Source: JAIPGX01 sp041650475 (GTDB lineage: Bacteria; Babelota; Babeliae; Babelales; UASB340). From it: a DNA stretch of 64,000 nucleotides. The stretch is taken from NCBI GenBank assembly GCA_041650475.1, contig JBAZLD010000003.1, positions 1 to 64,000 of the forward strand. Direction: 5' to 3'. Under the pieces are notes generated by a model. It did no database searches and was not told where the DNA came from. It worked only from the letters and a program-made list of their open reading frames with translations. The translations under genes were made by a program, and so were the position numbers. Positions 1 to 8,025 of this stretch are shown here, in pieces (within the stretch, counting starts at the first letter, position 1; each line of letters opens with the position of its first letter).

Positions 1-173
1 TTGGCCTGCATTGCAGGCAAAGTAATTAATTTTTAAAACATCAAATATTATTTTATAATTATGTTTTAAAATTTAAATTTAATAAAATTATGCCGGCAGA
101 GCCGGCCATCATGAGTTAGCGCTGGACGAAGTTTTATTTTTAAAACTGGTCTGTCCGGTGTAGCCTCTTGACT

Positions 174-197
174 CGCCATAGCTTGAAAGCGACGGCG
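174..197. repeat. Imperfect palindrome, CGCC..GCTT / AAGC..GGCG type
   Basis: CGCC and GCTT at 174-184 pair with AAGC and GGCG at 187-197 around a three-base interior mismatch (ATA against GAC). The core resembles the palindrome at 4059-4085, where CGCCATA is again followed by AGCGACGG. Function unknown; it may be a small dispersed repeat. Confidence 0.5.
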
Positions 198-294
198 GTT
201 GGCAAAGCCTGGATGCCCCGCGCATATTAGTTTATTAATTGAATCAATTATCGAGTTCGCGTTATTTAAATAATTTTTTCATAAAATTCATGTT

Positions 295-354
295 GGCTGC
301 GCCCTGTGTGCAGCCTAAAAGTGTGTTAGCACCTCAGGGTAACCTAGGTGCTAA
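295..354 (+). repeat. Two-hairpin structured repeat, copy A
   Basis: Hairpin 1 is GGCTGC (295-300) with GCAGCC (310-315). It is followed by the linker TAAAAGTGTG and hairpin 2, TTAGCACCT (326-334) with AGGTGCTAA (346-354). Two more copies lie at 3877-3932 (+) and 3745-3802 (-). Loop-proximal bases (GCGC...GTGT) and the GTnTGTTAG linker are conserved. The lower stem bases differ between copies but still pair. This resembles REP-type elements or a structured RNA. Confidence 0.7.
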
Positions 355-369
355 AAATCAAAACAAAAA

Positions 370-397
370 TTAGGCCGGCATTTTACTGCCGACCTAA
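370..397 (-). terminator. Rho-independent terminator of the first barrel gene
   Basis: An 11-bp stem with one mismatch (370-380 with 387-397, loop TTTTAC) lies about 40 bases past the stop of the barrel gene that ends at 438. On the minus strand the stem is followed by a T-rich run. Confidence 0.75.
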
Positions 398-437
398 CAA
401 TTAAAATCAATTTAATTTTTTATATCTATTTTATCTC

Positions 438-1898
438 TTAAAAAGACATCGCTAATTTACCCCAAATAGCATATCCTTCTAATTCGCTATTTGATGTTGC
501 AAATTCATAAGAACCACCAAGACCAAATGTTGTTGGATATTTTCCCATGCTAAATTTATAACCTAAACTGCCAAAAATTTTGTTTGTGAATTGTGAAGGT
601 GTTCCTGCACCATTAATATCTAAGTTTTCTCTATTGAGTTTGATTAAAATTGATGCAGCATCGCTAGTTATATCAAAATTGCCCGTTACTCTATTATAAA
701 TAAAATCATCTTTAACTATTGCATAAACATCATCATTCCAATTTTTTAAAGTTATTGCTTCATTTTCTTTATAATAAGCTTCATAACCAAGATCTATTAA
801 GAATCTCTTTGTCTTGAAATTAAGCATTAAAAGACCATCTAATTCATTACCAGGTCTTACAGTAACTTTTTGAGTCAAAACGTTTGCAGCTGGAAATAAG
901 CCTGCAGAAGAAAGCTGACCATTTTTTACACTCAAATAATAATGAGCAAATGTATAACCTCTATAATCCGAACCTAAAGAACTTTTTACTGGAATTGTCC
1001 TTGTTTCAGATCCATCAAAAATATATTTATAATTTAATGCAGCTGTAACTTTACCACAATGTCTTTCTCTTTTCCATAATTTATAAGAAGCATCAGCACC
1101 TAATCCAACTGCAACGTGACCACCATTTCCATAAACTGGTTCAAAAAGATATTCTCCTCTAGGTTTATTTCCTGTAGGCAAACTTACGCATGCATTTACA
1201 AATAAATGAGATTTTTTATTATTAACAAATTTATATCCAAAATTAAAATCTAAATTAGAAAAGCCCGTTCTCGACCTCCTGCCTGAAATTTTACCCTTAG
1301 TTAAAGCCTCTTGTGTAGAAGTCATAGAAGTAGAAATAGCATCACCATGAAAAAAATTACTTAAAGTTTCATGACGAGTATCTTCTGTTTCTTCTAAAAC
1401 TTTAAAATGCATATCATTTGAAACATTAACATATGGCGCAGAAGCTTTTAGAAATAATTTTTTCCCTGGATCAATTATAGATTGGAAAAAATCTAAACGA
1501 ACTCCATAAACTTCTTGTTTCGGATTAAAGATCATGGTTCCAGAAGGACAATCTGTACTTCTGTTGTGAAATAAATATTTACTAGATACTTGAACATCTG
1601 CAGCTGTTCCTATAGTAAAACTATTGCTTCCATTTCCAACACCAAAATACTTACCAATTGGTGTCCCATTAATACTTCCTTGATAAAAAGGCACAGCTTG
1701 AACATGGCTGTGAAATTTATTATCTACATTAAAAATGTGATCATGAAACAAAGAAAGTTCTGTAACCAAATTTGAACCTTGAGGTCTTGGCATAAAAAAA
1801 GTTTTTTTAGAATGCATAGTTGCACTGGCTGTGCCACAAAGAGCGTAGCATATAAAAGCGATTAAAAAACTTTTTATACTATTGTTATTTACTCTCAT
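438..1898 (-). CDS. Outer-membrane beta-barrel protein, paralogue 1
   Basis: The 486-residue protein starts with a signal peptide (about residues 1-26, ending SATM). It is rich in alternating aromatic/polar strands and ends in phenylalanine (KLAMSF), the usual C-terminal signature for BAM-dependent barrels. It shares blocks with the three other barrels at 1989-7688: an N-terminal KTFFMPRPQG, a FYQGSING..GKYFG block, an IPTG/LPTGNK..GEY block, and a C-terminal SLGYKF...WGKL block. A strong AAGGGAG ribosome site precedes the start. There is no clear promoter of its own in the 90-bp gap from paralogue 2, so read-through transcription is possible. The exact family is not recognised; a porin or adhesin-like major surface protein is likely. 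Confidence 0.75.
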   Translation of the reverse strand: MRVNNNSIKSFLIAFICYALCGTASATMHSKKTFFMPRPQGSNLVTELSLFHDHIFNVDNKFHSHVQAVPFYQGSINGTPIGKYFGVGNGSNSFTIGTAADVQVSSKYLFHNRSTDCPSGTMIFNPKQEVYGVRLDFFQSIIDPGKKLFLKASAPYVNVSNDMHFKVLEETEDTRHETLSNFFHGDAISTSMTSTQEALTKGKISGRRSRTGFSNLDFNFGYKFVNNKKSHLFVNACVSLPTGNKPRGEYLFEPVYGNGGHVAVGLGADASYKLWKRERHCGKVTAALNYKYIFDGSETRTIPVKSSLGSDYRGYTFAHYYLSVKNGQLSSAGLFPAANVLTQKVTVRPGNELDGLLMLNFKTKRFLIDLGYEAYYKENEAITLKNWNDDVYAIVKDDFIYNRVTGNFDITSDAASILIKLNRENLDINGAGTPSQFTNKIFGSLGYKFSMGKYPTTFGLGGSYEFATSNSELEGYAIWGKLAMSF

Positions 1899-1938
1899 TC
1901 TTTATTCTCCCTTTTTTTTAAAAAAAAATTTTCAATTA

Positions 1939-1980
1939 AAAATCGAGTATCGAAGTTTTTTAACCGCAATACTCGATTTT
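1939..1980 (-). terminator. Terminator downstream of barrel paralogue 2
   Basis: AAAATCGAGTAT (1939-1950) pairs with ATACTCGATTTT (1969-1980). It sits directly after the stop at 1989 on the minus strand, followed by T-rich sequence. It lies between paralogues 2 and 1 and could attenuate read-through. Confidence 0.8.
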
Positions 1981-1988
1981 ATTTTAAA

Positions 1989-3560
1989 TTACCAACTAAA
2001 ACCTAATTTACCCCAAACTGCCCAATTTTCTAAAGCAGAATTTTTGCTTGCCCATTCATAATCACCACCAATACCTATTAGAATTGGGTATGTATTTCTT
2101 CTAAAAATATAGCCAAGACCAGCATAAAGTTTATTTGTAAGCTGAGCTGGAGTTTTTGCATGATCTAAATTAAGCATATTTAATTGAATGGCAGCATTTA
2201 CTGGATTAGTATCAGATGCTCCAGATCCATCATATGAATATGCTTTTGCATCAGCTACCGCATTTCCATAATCGTTAATATCAAAAGCATTAGCAGTATC
2301 ATAAGCCCAGTTTGCTTCTGCATATTTATCATTTTCCCAAGCATTTCTTAAACTTACATGTTCAACTGCTTTTGCAAACAGGTTATAACCAAGATCAAGA
2401 GTGAAACCTTTCCAGTTAAGTGCAAGTGCGGCAATACCATCAAATACACTAGCAGGAGTTACTCTTAAATCTTGAGTCAAAATGTTGGCCATAGGGAAAA
2501 CACCTGTTTTTAGAGCCTCACCTGCTTGGAAATATTGATTTGCAGGAGAATATGTTCCATTAGAGGCTTTGAAATTCAATGTTCTTTTTTCTATACCTTC
2601 AAAAAGATAATTATATTTTCCAACAAACATAATATCTAATGATTTATCTTCGCCTTTATAAAGATTGATTACAAAATCTAATCCACAACCAATGCCCCAG
2701 TGATGTCCATTGCCATGAACAGGTTCAAAAATAAATTCGCCTTTTGGTGTTTTACCTGTAGGAATTATCATGTCAATTAAAAATGCACCTCTAAAATGCT
2801 TGTGTTCCATAAAAGTGTAGCCCAAAGATAAATCGATATCTGCAATACCAGTAGAACTATGAGAACCTGTTGTTAACTTTGCATATTTAAGTGCAGCCTG
2901 TTTATTATAAACATCTGTATTTTCTACGCGGCCAGCTAAGTAATCTAATATGGAGACTTCAGCACCAGTTAAAACATCATCAACAGGTAATTGTTGTTTT
3001 AATTTAGTTGCATCTTTCAATGTTAAATTTATATCATTTCTAACGCTTACAATTGGCGCATTAGCTCTAAAAAATAAACCATCAAGTATTTTATCTAAAT
3101 CTTGATGAAAATAAAGTTTTGCACCATAGACTTCTTGTTCTGGCTTAAAAGTATAGCTGCCAGTAATTTTAGCAACACGATTTGTAGTATCATGATCAAC
3201 ATAACTCCAATCATGAATTATATCATTTGTATTAAGAACAAAACCGGCTGGATATTTTACATCATTTGCTGTCGTTTGCGAAACACCGATTTGATTATAA
3301 ATTGTTCCATTTTGCTTAAATCCAAAATAATTTCCCAAATCACTTTTGTTGGTCGAATTTTGATAAAAACCAACAGCCTGTAAACCACCATTATACTTTG
3401 CATTAGAAGAATGATGTATTATTCTGTGCCAGGTCGTATATTCCATTGGCAAATCGATGCCTTGACTCCTTGGCATTAAAAAAGTTTTATCCGTATATAC
3501 GGCAAAAACACCAGAAAAACAAAGAAATGTTAGCAAACTAAGTGCTATAAATTTTCTCAT
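1989..3560 (-). CDS. Outer-membrane beta-barrel protein, paralogue 2
   Basis: 523 residues with a signal peptide (LLTFLCFSGVFAVYT) and mature N-terminus DKTFLMPRSQG. It has the family blocks for WHRIIHH, GFYQNSTN, the barrel centre (IPTGKTPKGEFIFEPVHGNG) and the C-terminal GLGYIFRRNTYPILIGIGG, and ends WGKLGFSW. The terminal aromatic residue (Trp) fits an outer-membrane barrel. It is the longest of the four because of extra loop residues around 130-230 and 420-460, where a surface barrel would vary. The start is supported by AGGAGAGG about 8 bases upstream. A promoter-like TTAGCA-N17-TATAAA lies at 3610-3638. Confidence 0.78.
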   Translation of the reverse strand: MRKFIALSLLTFLCFSGVFAVYTDKTFLMPRSQGIDLPMEYTTWHRIIHHSSNAKYNGGLQAVGFYQNSTNKSDLGNYFGFKQNGTIYNQIGVSQTTANDVKYPAGFVLNTNDIIHDWSYVDHDTTNRVAKITGSYTFKPEQEVYGAKLYFHQDLDKILDGLFFRANAPIVSVRNDINLTLKDATKLKQQLPVDDVLTGAEVSILDYLAGRVENTDVYNKQAALKYAKLTTGSHSSTGIADIDLSLGYTFMEHKHFRGAFLIDMIIPTGKTPKGEFIFEPVHGNGHHWGIGCGLDFVINLYKGEDKSLDIMFVGKYNYLFEGIEKRTLNFKASNGTYSPANQYFQAGEALKTGVFPMANILTQDLRVTPASVFDGIAALALNWKGFTLDLGYNLFAKAVEHVSLRNAWENDKYAEANWAYDTANAFDINDYGNAVADAKAYSYDGSGASDTNPVNAAIQLNMLNLDHAKTPAQLTNKLYAGLGYIFRRNTYPILIGIGGDYEWASKNSALENWAVWGKLGFSW

Positions 3561-3609
3561 GAAAATCTCTCCTCTCCTTACATACTGAAAAACATTACAC
3601 TCTTTTTTA

Positions 3610-3638
3610 TTTATACCACATTTTTATATTAATGCTAA
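3610..3638 (-). promoter_or_regulatory. Probable sigma70 promoter of barrel paralogue 2
   Basis: On the minus strand, -35 TTAGCA (3633-3638), a 17-bp spacer and -10 TATAAA (3610-3615) with a TG extension. This places transcription start close to the AGTGTAATG box that is also found upstream of paralogue 3. Confidence 0.45.
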
Positions 3639-3744
3639 TATTTGGTTTCTAATTTCAAGAGTTTAGAAAAAAATATTGTAAAGGCGAGAAATGGGGCGGA
3701 TAATAAAGGGAGAAAATTTAAAAAAAGAATAGAAATTTTTTTTA

Positions 3745-3802
3745 AACCTAGGTTACCCTAGGGTCTAACACACTATTCGCTACACGAAAACGCGCAGCGA
3801 AT
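3745..3802 (-). repeat. Two-hairpin structured repeat, copy C
   Basis: Read on the minus strand: hairpin 1 is ATTCGCT/AGCGAAT (3796-3802 with 3775-3781), extended by GCGCG/CGTGT pairs with a TTTT loop. Next comes the linker GTGTGTTAG, then hairpin 2 ACCCTAGG/CCTAGGTT (3757-3764 with 3745-3752, one mismatch). It is the mirror partner of copy B. Confidence 0.7.
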
Positions 3803-3876
3803 TTGAATATTACATTAAATTAAATCGTCTTTAAGATAAGTTTAAATTTATTTTTAAAAAATATGTTAAATTCCAA

Positions 3877-3932
3877 TTAACTGCGCGCTTCGTGCAGTTA
3901 AAAGTTTGTTAGAACCTAGCGTATGCTAGGTT
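3877..3932 (+). repeat. Two-hairpin structured repeat, copy B
   Basis: Hairpin 1 is TTAACTGC (3877-3884) with GCAGTTAA (3894-3901), extended by GCG/CGT pairs. The linker is AAGTTTGTTAG, and hairpin 2 is AACCTAGC (3913-3920) with GCTAGGTT (3925-3932), loop GTAT. It is homologous to copies A and C. Confidence 0.7.
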
Positions 3933-3980
3933 AAAATATATATAATCAATTTTATATCAATAAAATAAGGCAAAAACAAA

Positions 3981-4006
3981 ATAAGGCGCGATTTCTCGCG
4001 CCTTAT
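3981..4006 (-). terminator. Terminator of barrel paralogue 3
   Basis: Perfect stem ATAAGGCGCG (3981-3990) with CGCGCCTTAT (3997-4006). On the minus strand it is followed by a T/G-rich run. It lies 90 bases beyond the stop at 4095, with a second palindrome between. Confidence 0.75.
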
Positions 4007-4058
4007 CAATTTCGATTTATATTTCAAAATCTTTTTTGACTCTTTTTCAAAATCACTT

Positions 4059-4085
4059 CCGCGCCATAACTACTTATAGCGACGG
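4059..4085. repeat. Imperfect palindrome CGCCATA...AGCGACGG
   Basis: CGCCATA (4062-4068) pairs with TATAGCG (4075-4081) with one mismatch, extended by CCG/CGG across an A bulge. The core CGCCATA...AGCGACGGC is shared with 174-197. It sits just beyond the stop of paralogue 3. Confidence 0.45.
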
Positions 4086-4094
4086 CTGGTAGGA

Positions 4095-5558
4095 TTAGAA
4101 TCCTACGCCGATTTTGCCCCAGATGCCCCAGTTTTCAACACCGGAACGAGAAGCAAATTCATAGTGACCTGCAAGACCTAATAACATTGGGTATTCCCAA
4201 TTTCTGAAGATGTAGCCAAGGCCGCCATAGATTTTATTTGTTAATTGAGATTCAGAAGCAGCACCTTTGAAATCTAAATCTGAATTGGCAAGTTCTTTTG
4301 CATTAGTAGCAAAATCTGTTGTATTGGCTGTTCCATCAGCTTGAAACCATATACCTGCACCATCTACAATAACTGCATTATCAAGATCTGCTGTAGGATA
4401 TATAATTCCATAATCAGCTGCTAAAGTGTCTTTGGATTTTACACTTTCAGTATCTTTCCAGAACAAGTTATAGCCAAGTTCGATATTAAATCCGCCATTG
4501 TTATATCTGAATGCTGCAATACCATCAAGCTGGCTTCCTGGTTCAACATTTACTCTTAATGTTGTAATATTTGCTGCAGGTTGTGCAAATTCACCAGCTT
4601 TACCAACTAGATGATAATGACTCCAATTATTATTCCAGTGATTAGATATTGTTCCAGATTTAAAGTTAAGAGCTCTTGTTTCTGAATTTTGGAATACATA
4701 TCTATAGTCTAAGGCAAGTTCAAATTTAATATTTTGGTCATTCTTTTCCCAAAGAGTTGCACCAAAATCTAAACCGCCACCAAATGCCCAGTGTTGACCA
4801 TTTCCAATGATTGGTTCCCAAAGATAGTTTCCATTTGCTTTAGTTCCTGTTGGAATTGTAAAACCAAGATTAATAGACATATGATAATCTGCCTTGTCTA
4901 AGAATTTATAGCCAAGAACGATATCAATGTCTGCAACGCCAGCTTTACTTTGAGAGCCATTTATTTTTGCTTTTGTTAAAGCTAATTGATAGTTATGGGT
5001 TGTATCAAAACCATTAAAATTGCCTTTAAAATAATTTGATATATCAGCTGTATTAAATCCTGTTAAACTACCTGATGAAAATTTAACATCATTACTTACC
5101 CAAACTATTGGCAAGTTAGCTTTTAGGTATAAACCCTTTATTAATTTTTCTAAATCTTGATAATAGAAAATTTTTGCACCAGCGGCTTGTTGCTCGGCTT
5201 TTACATTTAATGTTGCAGCATCAGTTGTATTATTAAGATGGTGCATTACAAGAAGAGAATAAACATCAGTTGAAGCTGTTGGAGCAGTTGTATTGAATGC
5301 AAAACTACTCTTGTCATTTACACCAAAATATTTACCTCTTGTCGCATCATTTGTTGAACCTTGGTAAAAACCAATTAATTGAAAATTAGCGCCAAAACGA
5401 TCTTCTTTATCCATGTTGATTAATTCATTCCAAGTTGTATATTCCATTGCTTTATTTACGCCATGAGATCTTGGCAATAAGAAAGTTTTATTTGTTGCTG
5501 CACCAGCTGTGCCAACAAAGCAAGCCGTCAACAACAAACCTTTTAAGAGTTTTTTCAT
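4095..5558 (-). CDS. Outer-membrane beta-barrel protein, paralogue 3
   Basis: 487 residues. A clear signal peptide (LLKGLLLTACFVGTAGA) is followed by TNKTFLLPRSHG, then the family blocks AMEYTTWNELI, GFYQGSTN..GKYFG, LPIVWVSND, GVADIDIVLGYKF, IPTGTKANG and GNGQHWAFGGGLDF. The C-terminus is WGIWGKIGVGF with a terminal Phe. Its mean hydrophobicity and alternating pattern fit a barrel of perhaps 16-18 strands, but strand number cannot be fixed by eye. The start has TAGGAAAAGGAAAT upstream. It has its own terminator and shares upstream boxes with paralogue 2, so it is probably an independent transcript. Confidence 0.78.
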   Translation of the reverse strand: MKKLLKGLLLTACFVGTAGAATNKTFLLPRSHGVNKAMEYTTWNELINMDKEDRFGANFQLIGFYQGSTNDATRGKYFGVNDKSSFAFNTTAPTASTDVYSLLVMHHLNNTTDAATLNVKAEQQAAGAKIFYYQDLEKLIKGLYLKANLPIVWVSNDVKFSSGSLTGFNTADISNYFKGNFNGFDTTHNYQLALTKAKINGSQSKAGVADIDIVLGYKFLDKADYHMSINLGFTIPTGTKANGNYLWEPIIGNGQHWAFGGGLDFGATLWEKNDQNIKFELALDYRYVFQNSETRALNFKSGTISNHWNNNWSHYHLVGKAGEFAQPAANITTLRVNVEPGSQLDGIAAFRYNNGGFNIELGYNLFWKDTESVKSKDTLAADYGIIYPTADLDNAVIVDGAGIWFQADGTANTTDFATNAKELANSDLDFKGAASESQLTNKIYGGLGYIFRNWEYPMLLGLAGHYEFASRSGVENWGIWGKIGVGF

Positions 5559-6203
5559 GATTTCCTTTTCCTACGTTTATATTCAACTCCATTACACTAA
5601 CGATATTTTCAAACAAATCTAAAAACTAATTTCAAGCTGTGTTTAAGGTCTTGAAATTTTCAAAAAACGGTTAAATGTAAGAAAATTTAAAAAGATTTTT
5701 TTAATTTTTTTAAAAAAATCAAAATGGTTCCCGTTTTTTAATGCCTACCAATAAAATACATTTTAAGAAAAACTAGATAGTTAAGCTCTCCTCCTTTCTT
5801 TGATTTCAATAATTAACCTGTCCAGCTAAAGCTCTTTGAGCGAAAGCTGACGCTTTATTACCTACCCTTGTGTTTGTATTCAACTAATTCGAACCTAAGA
5901 ATAGCGTCTCCAGAAATATATTTCAAGATTTTTTTTATTTTAATTTTTTCAAAGGCTAGTTTGGTAGCATAAACTAAACCTGTGTTCTATTATAAATATC
6001 GATTCAAAATCTAATTTTTATAAGGCTAAATTAAAATATACTTTTATGTTACATAACAGCAAACAAAGAATAATAAAAGTTTGCATGCTTTTATTTGCAG
6101 TTTATTTTTTTTAAATCTTGAAATTTTATAAAAATATACAAATACTATAAAATATATTTTGGTAAAAAGTTTTATTTCATCAAACAAAAAGGAAAGGAGA
6201 TAG
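5559..6203. other. Divergent intergenic region between barrel paralogues 3 and 4
   Basis: There is no credible gene in 645 bases. It contains the upstream boxes of paralogue 3 (CATTACACT at 5590-5598 and CTAATTTCAAG at 5626-5636 on the + strand) and a hairpin at 5823-5849. The stretch from about 5775 to 5905 is less AT-rich than its surroundings and could hold a small RNA on either strand, but no clear promoter-terminator pair was found. The remainder is poly-A/T-rich sequence leading to paralogue 4. Confidence 0.5.
5823..5849. repeat. Short palindrome CAGCT..AGCTG
   Basis: CAGCT (5823-5827) pairs with AGCTG (5845-5849), with inner GC/GC pairs around TCTTTGA. The AAAGCT/CGAAAGCT wording recalls the other GC-rich palindromes near barrel genes and after tRNA-Ser. 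Relationship unproven. Confidence 0.35.
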
Positions 6204-7688
6204 ATGAAAAACAGAATACTTTTAGCTCTAATGTTTTGTGCCCTGATTTGCGGGCCAATTTTTTCAAAAACAAATACAAACAAAACTTTTATGACTCCAC
6301 GTCCTCAGTTAAGCAATATGGCAATGGAGTATACAACCTGGCATATGCAGATCAATAAGCTCAAAGGCTTTAGCCCCAGTTTTCAACTCACTGGTTTTTA
6401 TCAAGGTTCAACTGATAAAAAGGATATAGGACAATATTTTGGATATTATGCATCTAATGCAGATGAAATTAGAAATTATATAAGTGCAGCAACATATGAC
6501 CAAGTTGTTACTAATGCAACATATCCTGACAGTATTAACGATAAATATATTTTTCACATTCATGATGCAGATCCAGTGGTTCCTGGAGAAATACAATTTA
6601 AACCAAGTCAAGAAATCTGGGGTCTTAGAATAGATTATTATCAATCTTTAAAATACTTTTTTTTACAAGCAGCAATGCCCATAGTTAACGTAAAAAATAA
6701 AATGGGTTTAAATAATATAGGCACCCTAACACCTTTTAATAACGCTGGAGATCCTCGTTATGGTAAAACCATTCTTGATTACTTAAACGGCAATGTAAGC
6801 TCTGCAAATTCTACAGCAGTTCCGGAAGATCAACAAGCAGCATTAACTCATGCCAAAATAGTTAACTCAAAAAGCAAAACAGGTGTTGCAGATATAGATA
6901 TTGCAATAGGTTACAATATTTTTAAGCACAAACATAACAGAGTTGCTTTAAAACTTGATGTAGTAATTCCAACCGGCAATAAAGCAAAAGGTCAATATAT
7001 CTTCGAACCAATTGCAGGTAATGGTCAATATTGGGCTTTTGGTGGTGGTTTTGTATCTACTTGTAGATTATGGCAAGAAGAAAATGATTCTATTCAATTT
7101 TTGCTTAACGCTGATCTCAAGTATCTTTTTAGAACAACACAAAAAAGAACAATTAGTCTTAAAGAAGATGATGGGAAAAAAATTCCATTTGGTCACTATT
7201 ATTTAGGCGGAAAAAGCGGTGAACAAGTTCTCTTCCCATTAGCAAATGTTTTAACAAGAGATGTAAAAGTTACCCCTGGTCTTGAATTTGAAGGTATGGC
7301 AGCTTTTGCATTTAATACCAAAAATTTCACATTAGATCTTGGATATAATATTTTCGCAAAAGAAGGTGAAAATGCTTCGTTAAAAAATAGCTGGGAAGCT
7401 AATACTTATGCTATAGCCGCAACGGATTTTGATACAACGGGTGCTTTTGCTGCAGCAAATATTGATACAACTTATATTAAAAACTTTATCACTTCAAGCA
7501 ATTTAGACCTTGAAGCACTTAAAACTCCAACTCAAATTACACACAAATTTTATGGGGGTCTTGGATACGCTTTTAATCAATGCAGATACCCTGTAATGCT
7601 AGGCCTTGGTTCTTCTTATGAATTCTCAAGCAACAATGGCGCAATTGAGAATTGGGCAATCTGGGGAAAATTAGGAATTTCTTTCTAA
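6204..7688 (+). CDS. Outer-membrane beta-barrel protein, paralogue 4
   Basis: 494 residues on the strand opposite to its three paralogues. The signal peptide (LALMFCALICGPIFS) is followed by KTNTNKTFMTPRPQ, MEYTTWHMQI and FYQGSTD..GQYFGYY. The conserved barrel core (GVADIDIAIGYNIF, VIPTGNKAKGQYIFEP, AGNGQYWAFGGG) and the C-terminal WAIWGKLGISF follow. The terminal Phe supports an outer-membrane barrel. The start has AAAGGAAAGGAGAT ideally placed. A terminator follows at 7714-7753. The family is unrecognised; a role as major porin or surface antigen is inference. Confidence 0.78.
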   Translation: MKNRILLALMFCALICGPIFSKTNTNKTFMTPRPQLSNMAMEYTTWHMQINKLKGFSPSFQLTGFYQGSTDKKDIGQYFGYYASNADEIRNYISAATYDQVVTNATYPDSINDKYIFHIHDADPVVPGEIQFKPSQEIWGLRIDYYQSLKYFFLQAAMPIVNVKNKMGLNNIGTLTPFNNAGDPRYGKTILDYLNGNVSSANSTAVPEDQQAALTHAKIVNSKSKTGVADIDIAIGYNIFKHKHNRVALKLDVVIPTGNKAKGQYIFEPIAGNGQYWAFGGGFVSTCRLWQEENDSIQFLLNADLKYLFRTTQKRTISLKEDDGKKIPFGHYYLGGKSGEQVLFPLANVLTRDVKVTPGLEFEGMAAFAFNTKNFTLDLGYNIFAKEGENASLKNSWEANTYAIAATDFDTTGAFAAANIDTTYIKNFITSSNLDLEALKTPTQITHKFYGGLGYAFNQCRYPVMLGLGSSYEFSSNNGAIENWAIWGKLGISF

Positions 7689-7713
7689 TTGAAAAGTTTT
7701 CAATTTAAAAAAT

Positions 7714-7753
7714 AAAAAAAGCTATGAAAAAAGCAATTTTTCATAGCTTTTTT
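7714..7753 (+). terminator. Terminator of barrel paralogue 4
   Basis: A-rich GCTATGAAAAA (from 7721) pairs with TTTTTCATAGC (7737-7747), flanked by A7 on the left and T7 on the right. It is effectively bidirectional and lies 26 bases after the stop. Confidence 0.85.
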
Positions 7754-7754
7754 T

Positions 7755-8014
7755 ATTTATATCACATTATACCTAGGGGGCACTTGATATTTTATTTGCA
7801 AGATAGTAAATTAGTTTTAAATATTCGTAAAATTATAATTTATATAATATATGGAGGTATCATCAAATAATGAACCAGTATAAATTTTTTTGATCTTAAA
7901 TTAGGTTCCTAGATTTTTAACAAAATTAATCAGGGATCTGTTTCGATCTTATTCGAATTTTTTATAGTATAGTTTTATTTTATTTATTATTTTTAATCAT
8001 TTTACCATTTTTAT
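7755..8014. other. Leader/intergenic region before the coiled-coil exported protein
   Basis: No gene is supported. Only very short reading frames occur. One begins at an ATGGAGG at about 7851 and stops within 11 codons. A promoter-like pair lies at 7941-7968. The rest is AT-rich with no strong hairpin. Confidence 0.5.
7941..7968 (+). promoter_or_regulatory. Possible promoter of the coiled-coil exported protein
   Basis: TTTCGA (7941-7946), 16-bp spacer, TATAGT (7963-7968). It is about 57 bases upstream of the start. The -35 match is weak. Confidence 0.3.
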
Positions 8015-8025
8015 GGAGGTTTATG

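Larger units (their letters stand above)
1..437. other. Gene-free region with several palindromes
   Basis: No convincing gene is present. The region is richer in G and C than the rest of the window and is full of inverted repeats. These include GCCTGC/GCAGGC at 4-18, a compound stem at 124-156 (GGAC plus AGTTTTA paired with TAAAACT plus GTCC), an imperfect palindrome at 174-197, a two-hairpin element at 295-354, and a terminator at 370-397. The neighbouring barrel genes have similar elements around them. The left edge is cut by the window, so a partial feature beyond position 1 cannot be excluded. Confidence 0.6.
3561..4094. other. Intergenic region with inverted pair of structured repeats
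   Basis: There is no gene in these 534 bases. They hold the promoter of paralogue 2, an inverted pair of two-hairpin elements (3745-3802 on -, 3877-3932 on +) separated by about 75 AT-rich bases, the terminator of paralogue 3 at 3981-4006, and an imperfect palindrome at 4059-4085. Confidence 0.65.

Noticed and set aside
1..437. Remnant of a transposon
   Set aside because: Inverted repeats are present but no transposase fragment, target duplication or matching ends were found in the visible part.
6044..6283. Minus-strand 79-codon frame upstream of barrel paralogue 4
   Set aside because: It overlaps the ribosome site and signal peptide codons of a clear gene on the other strand, and lacks its own start signal.
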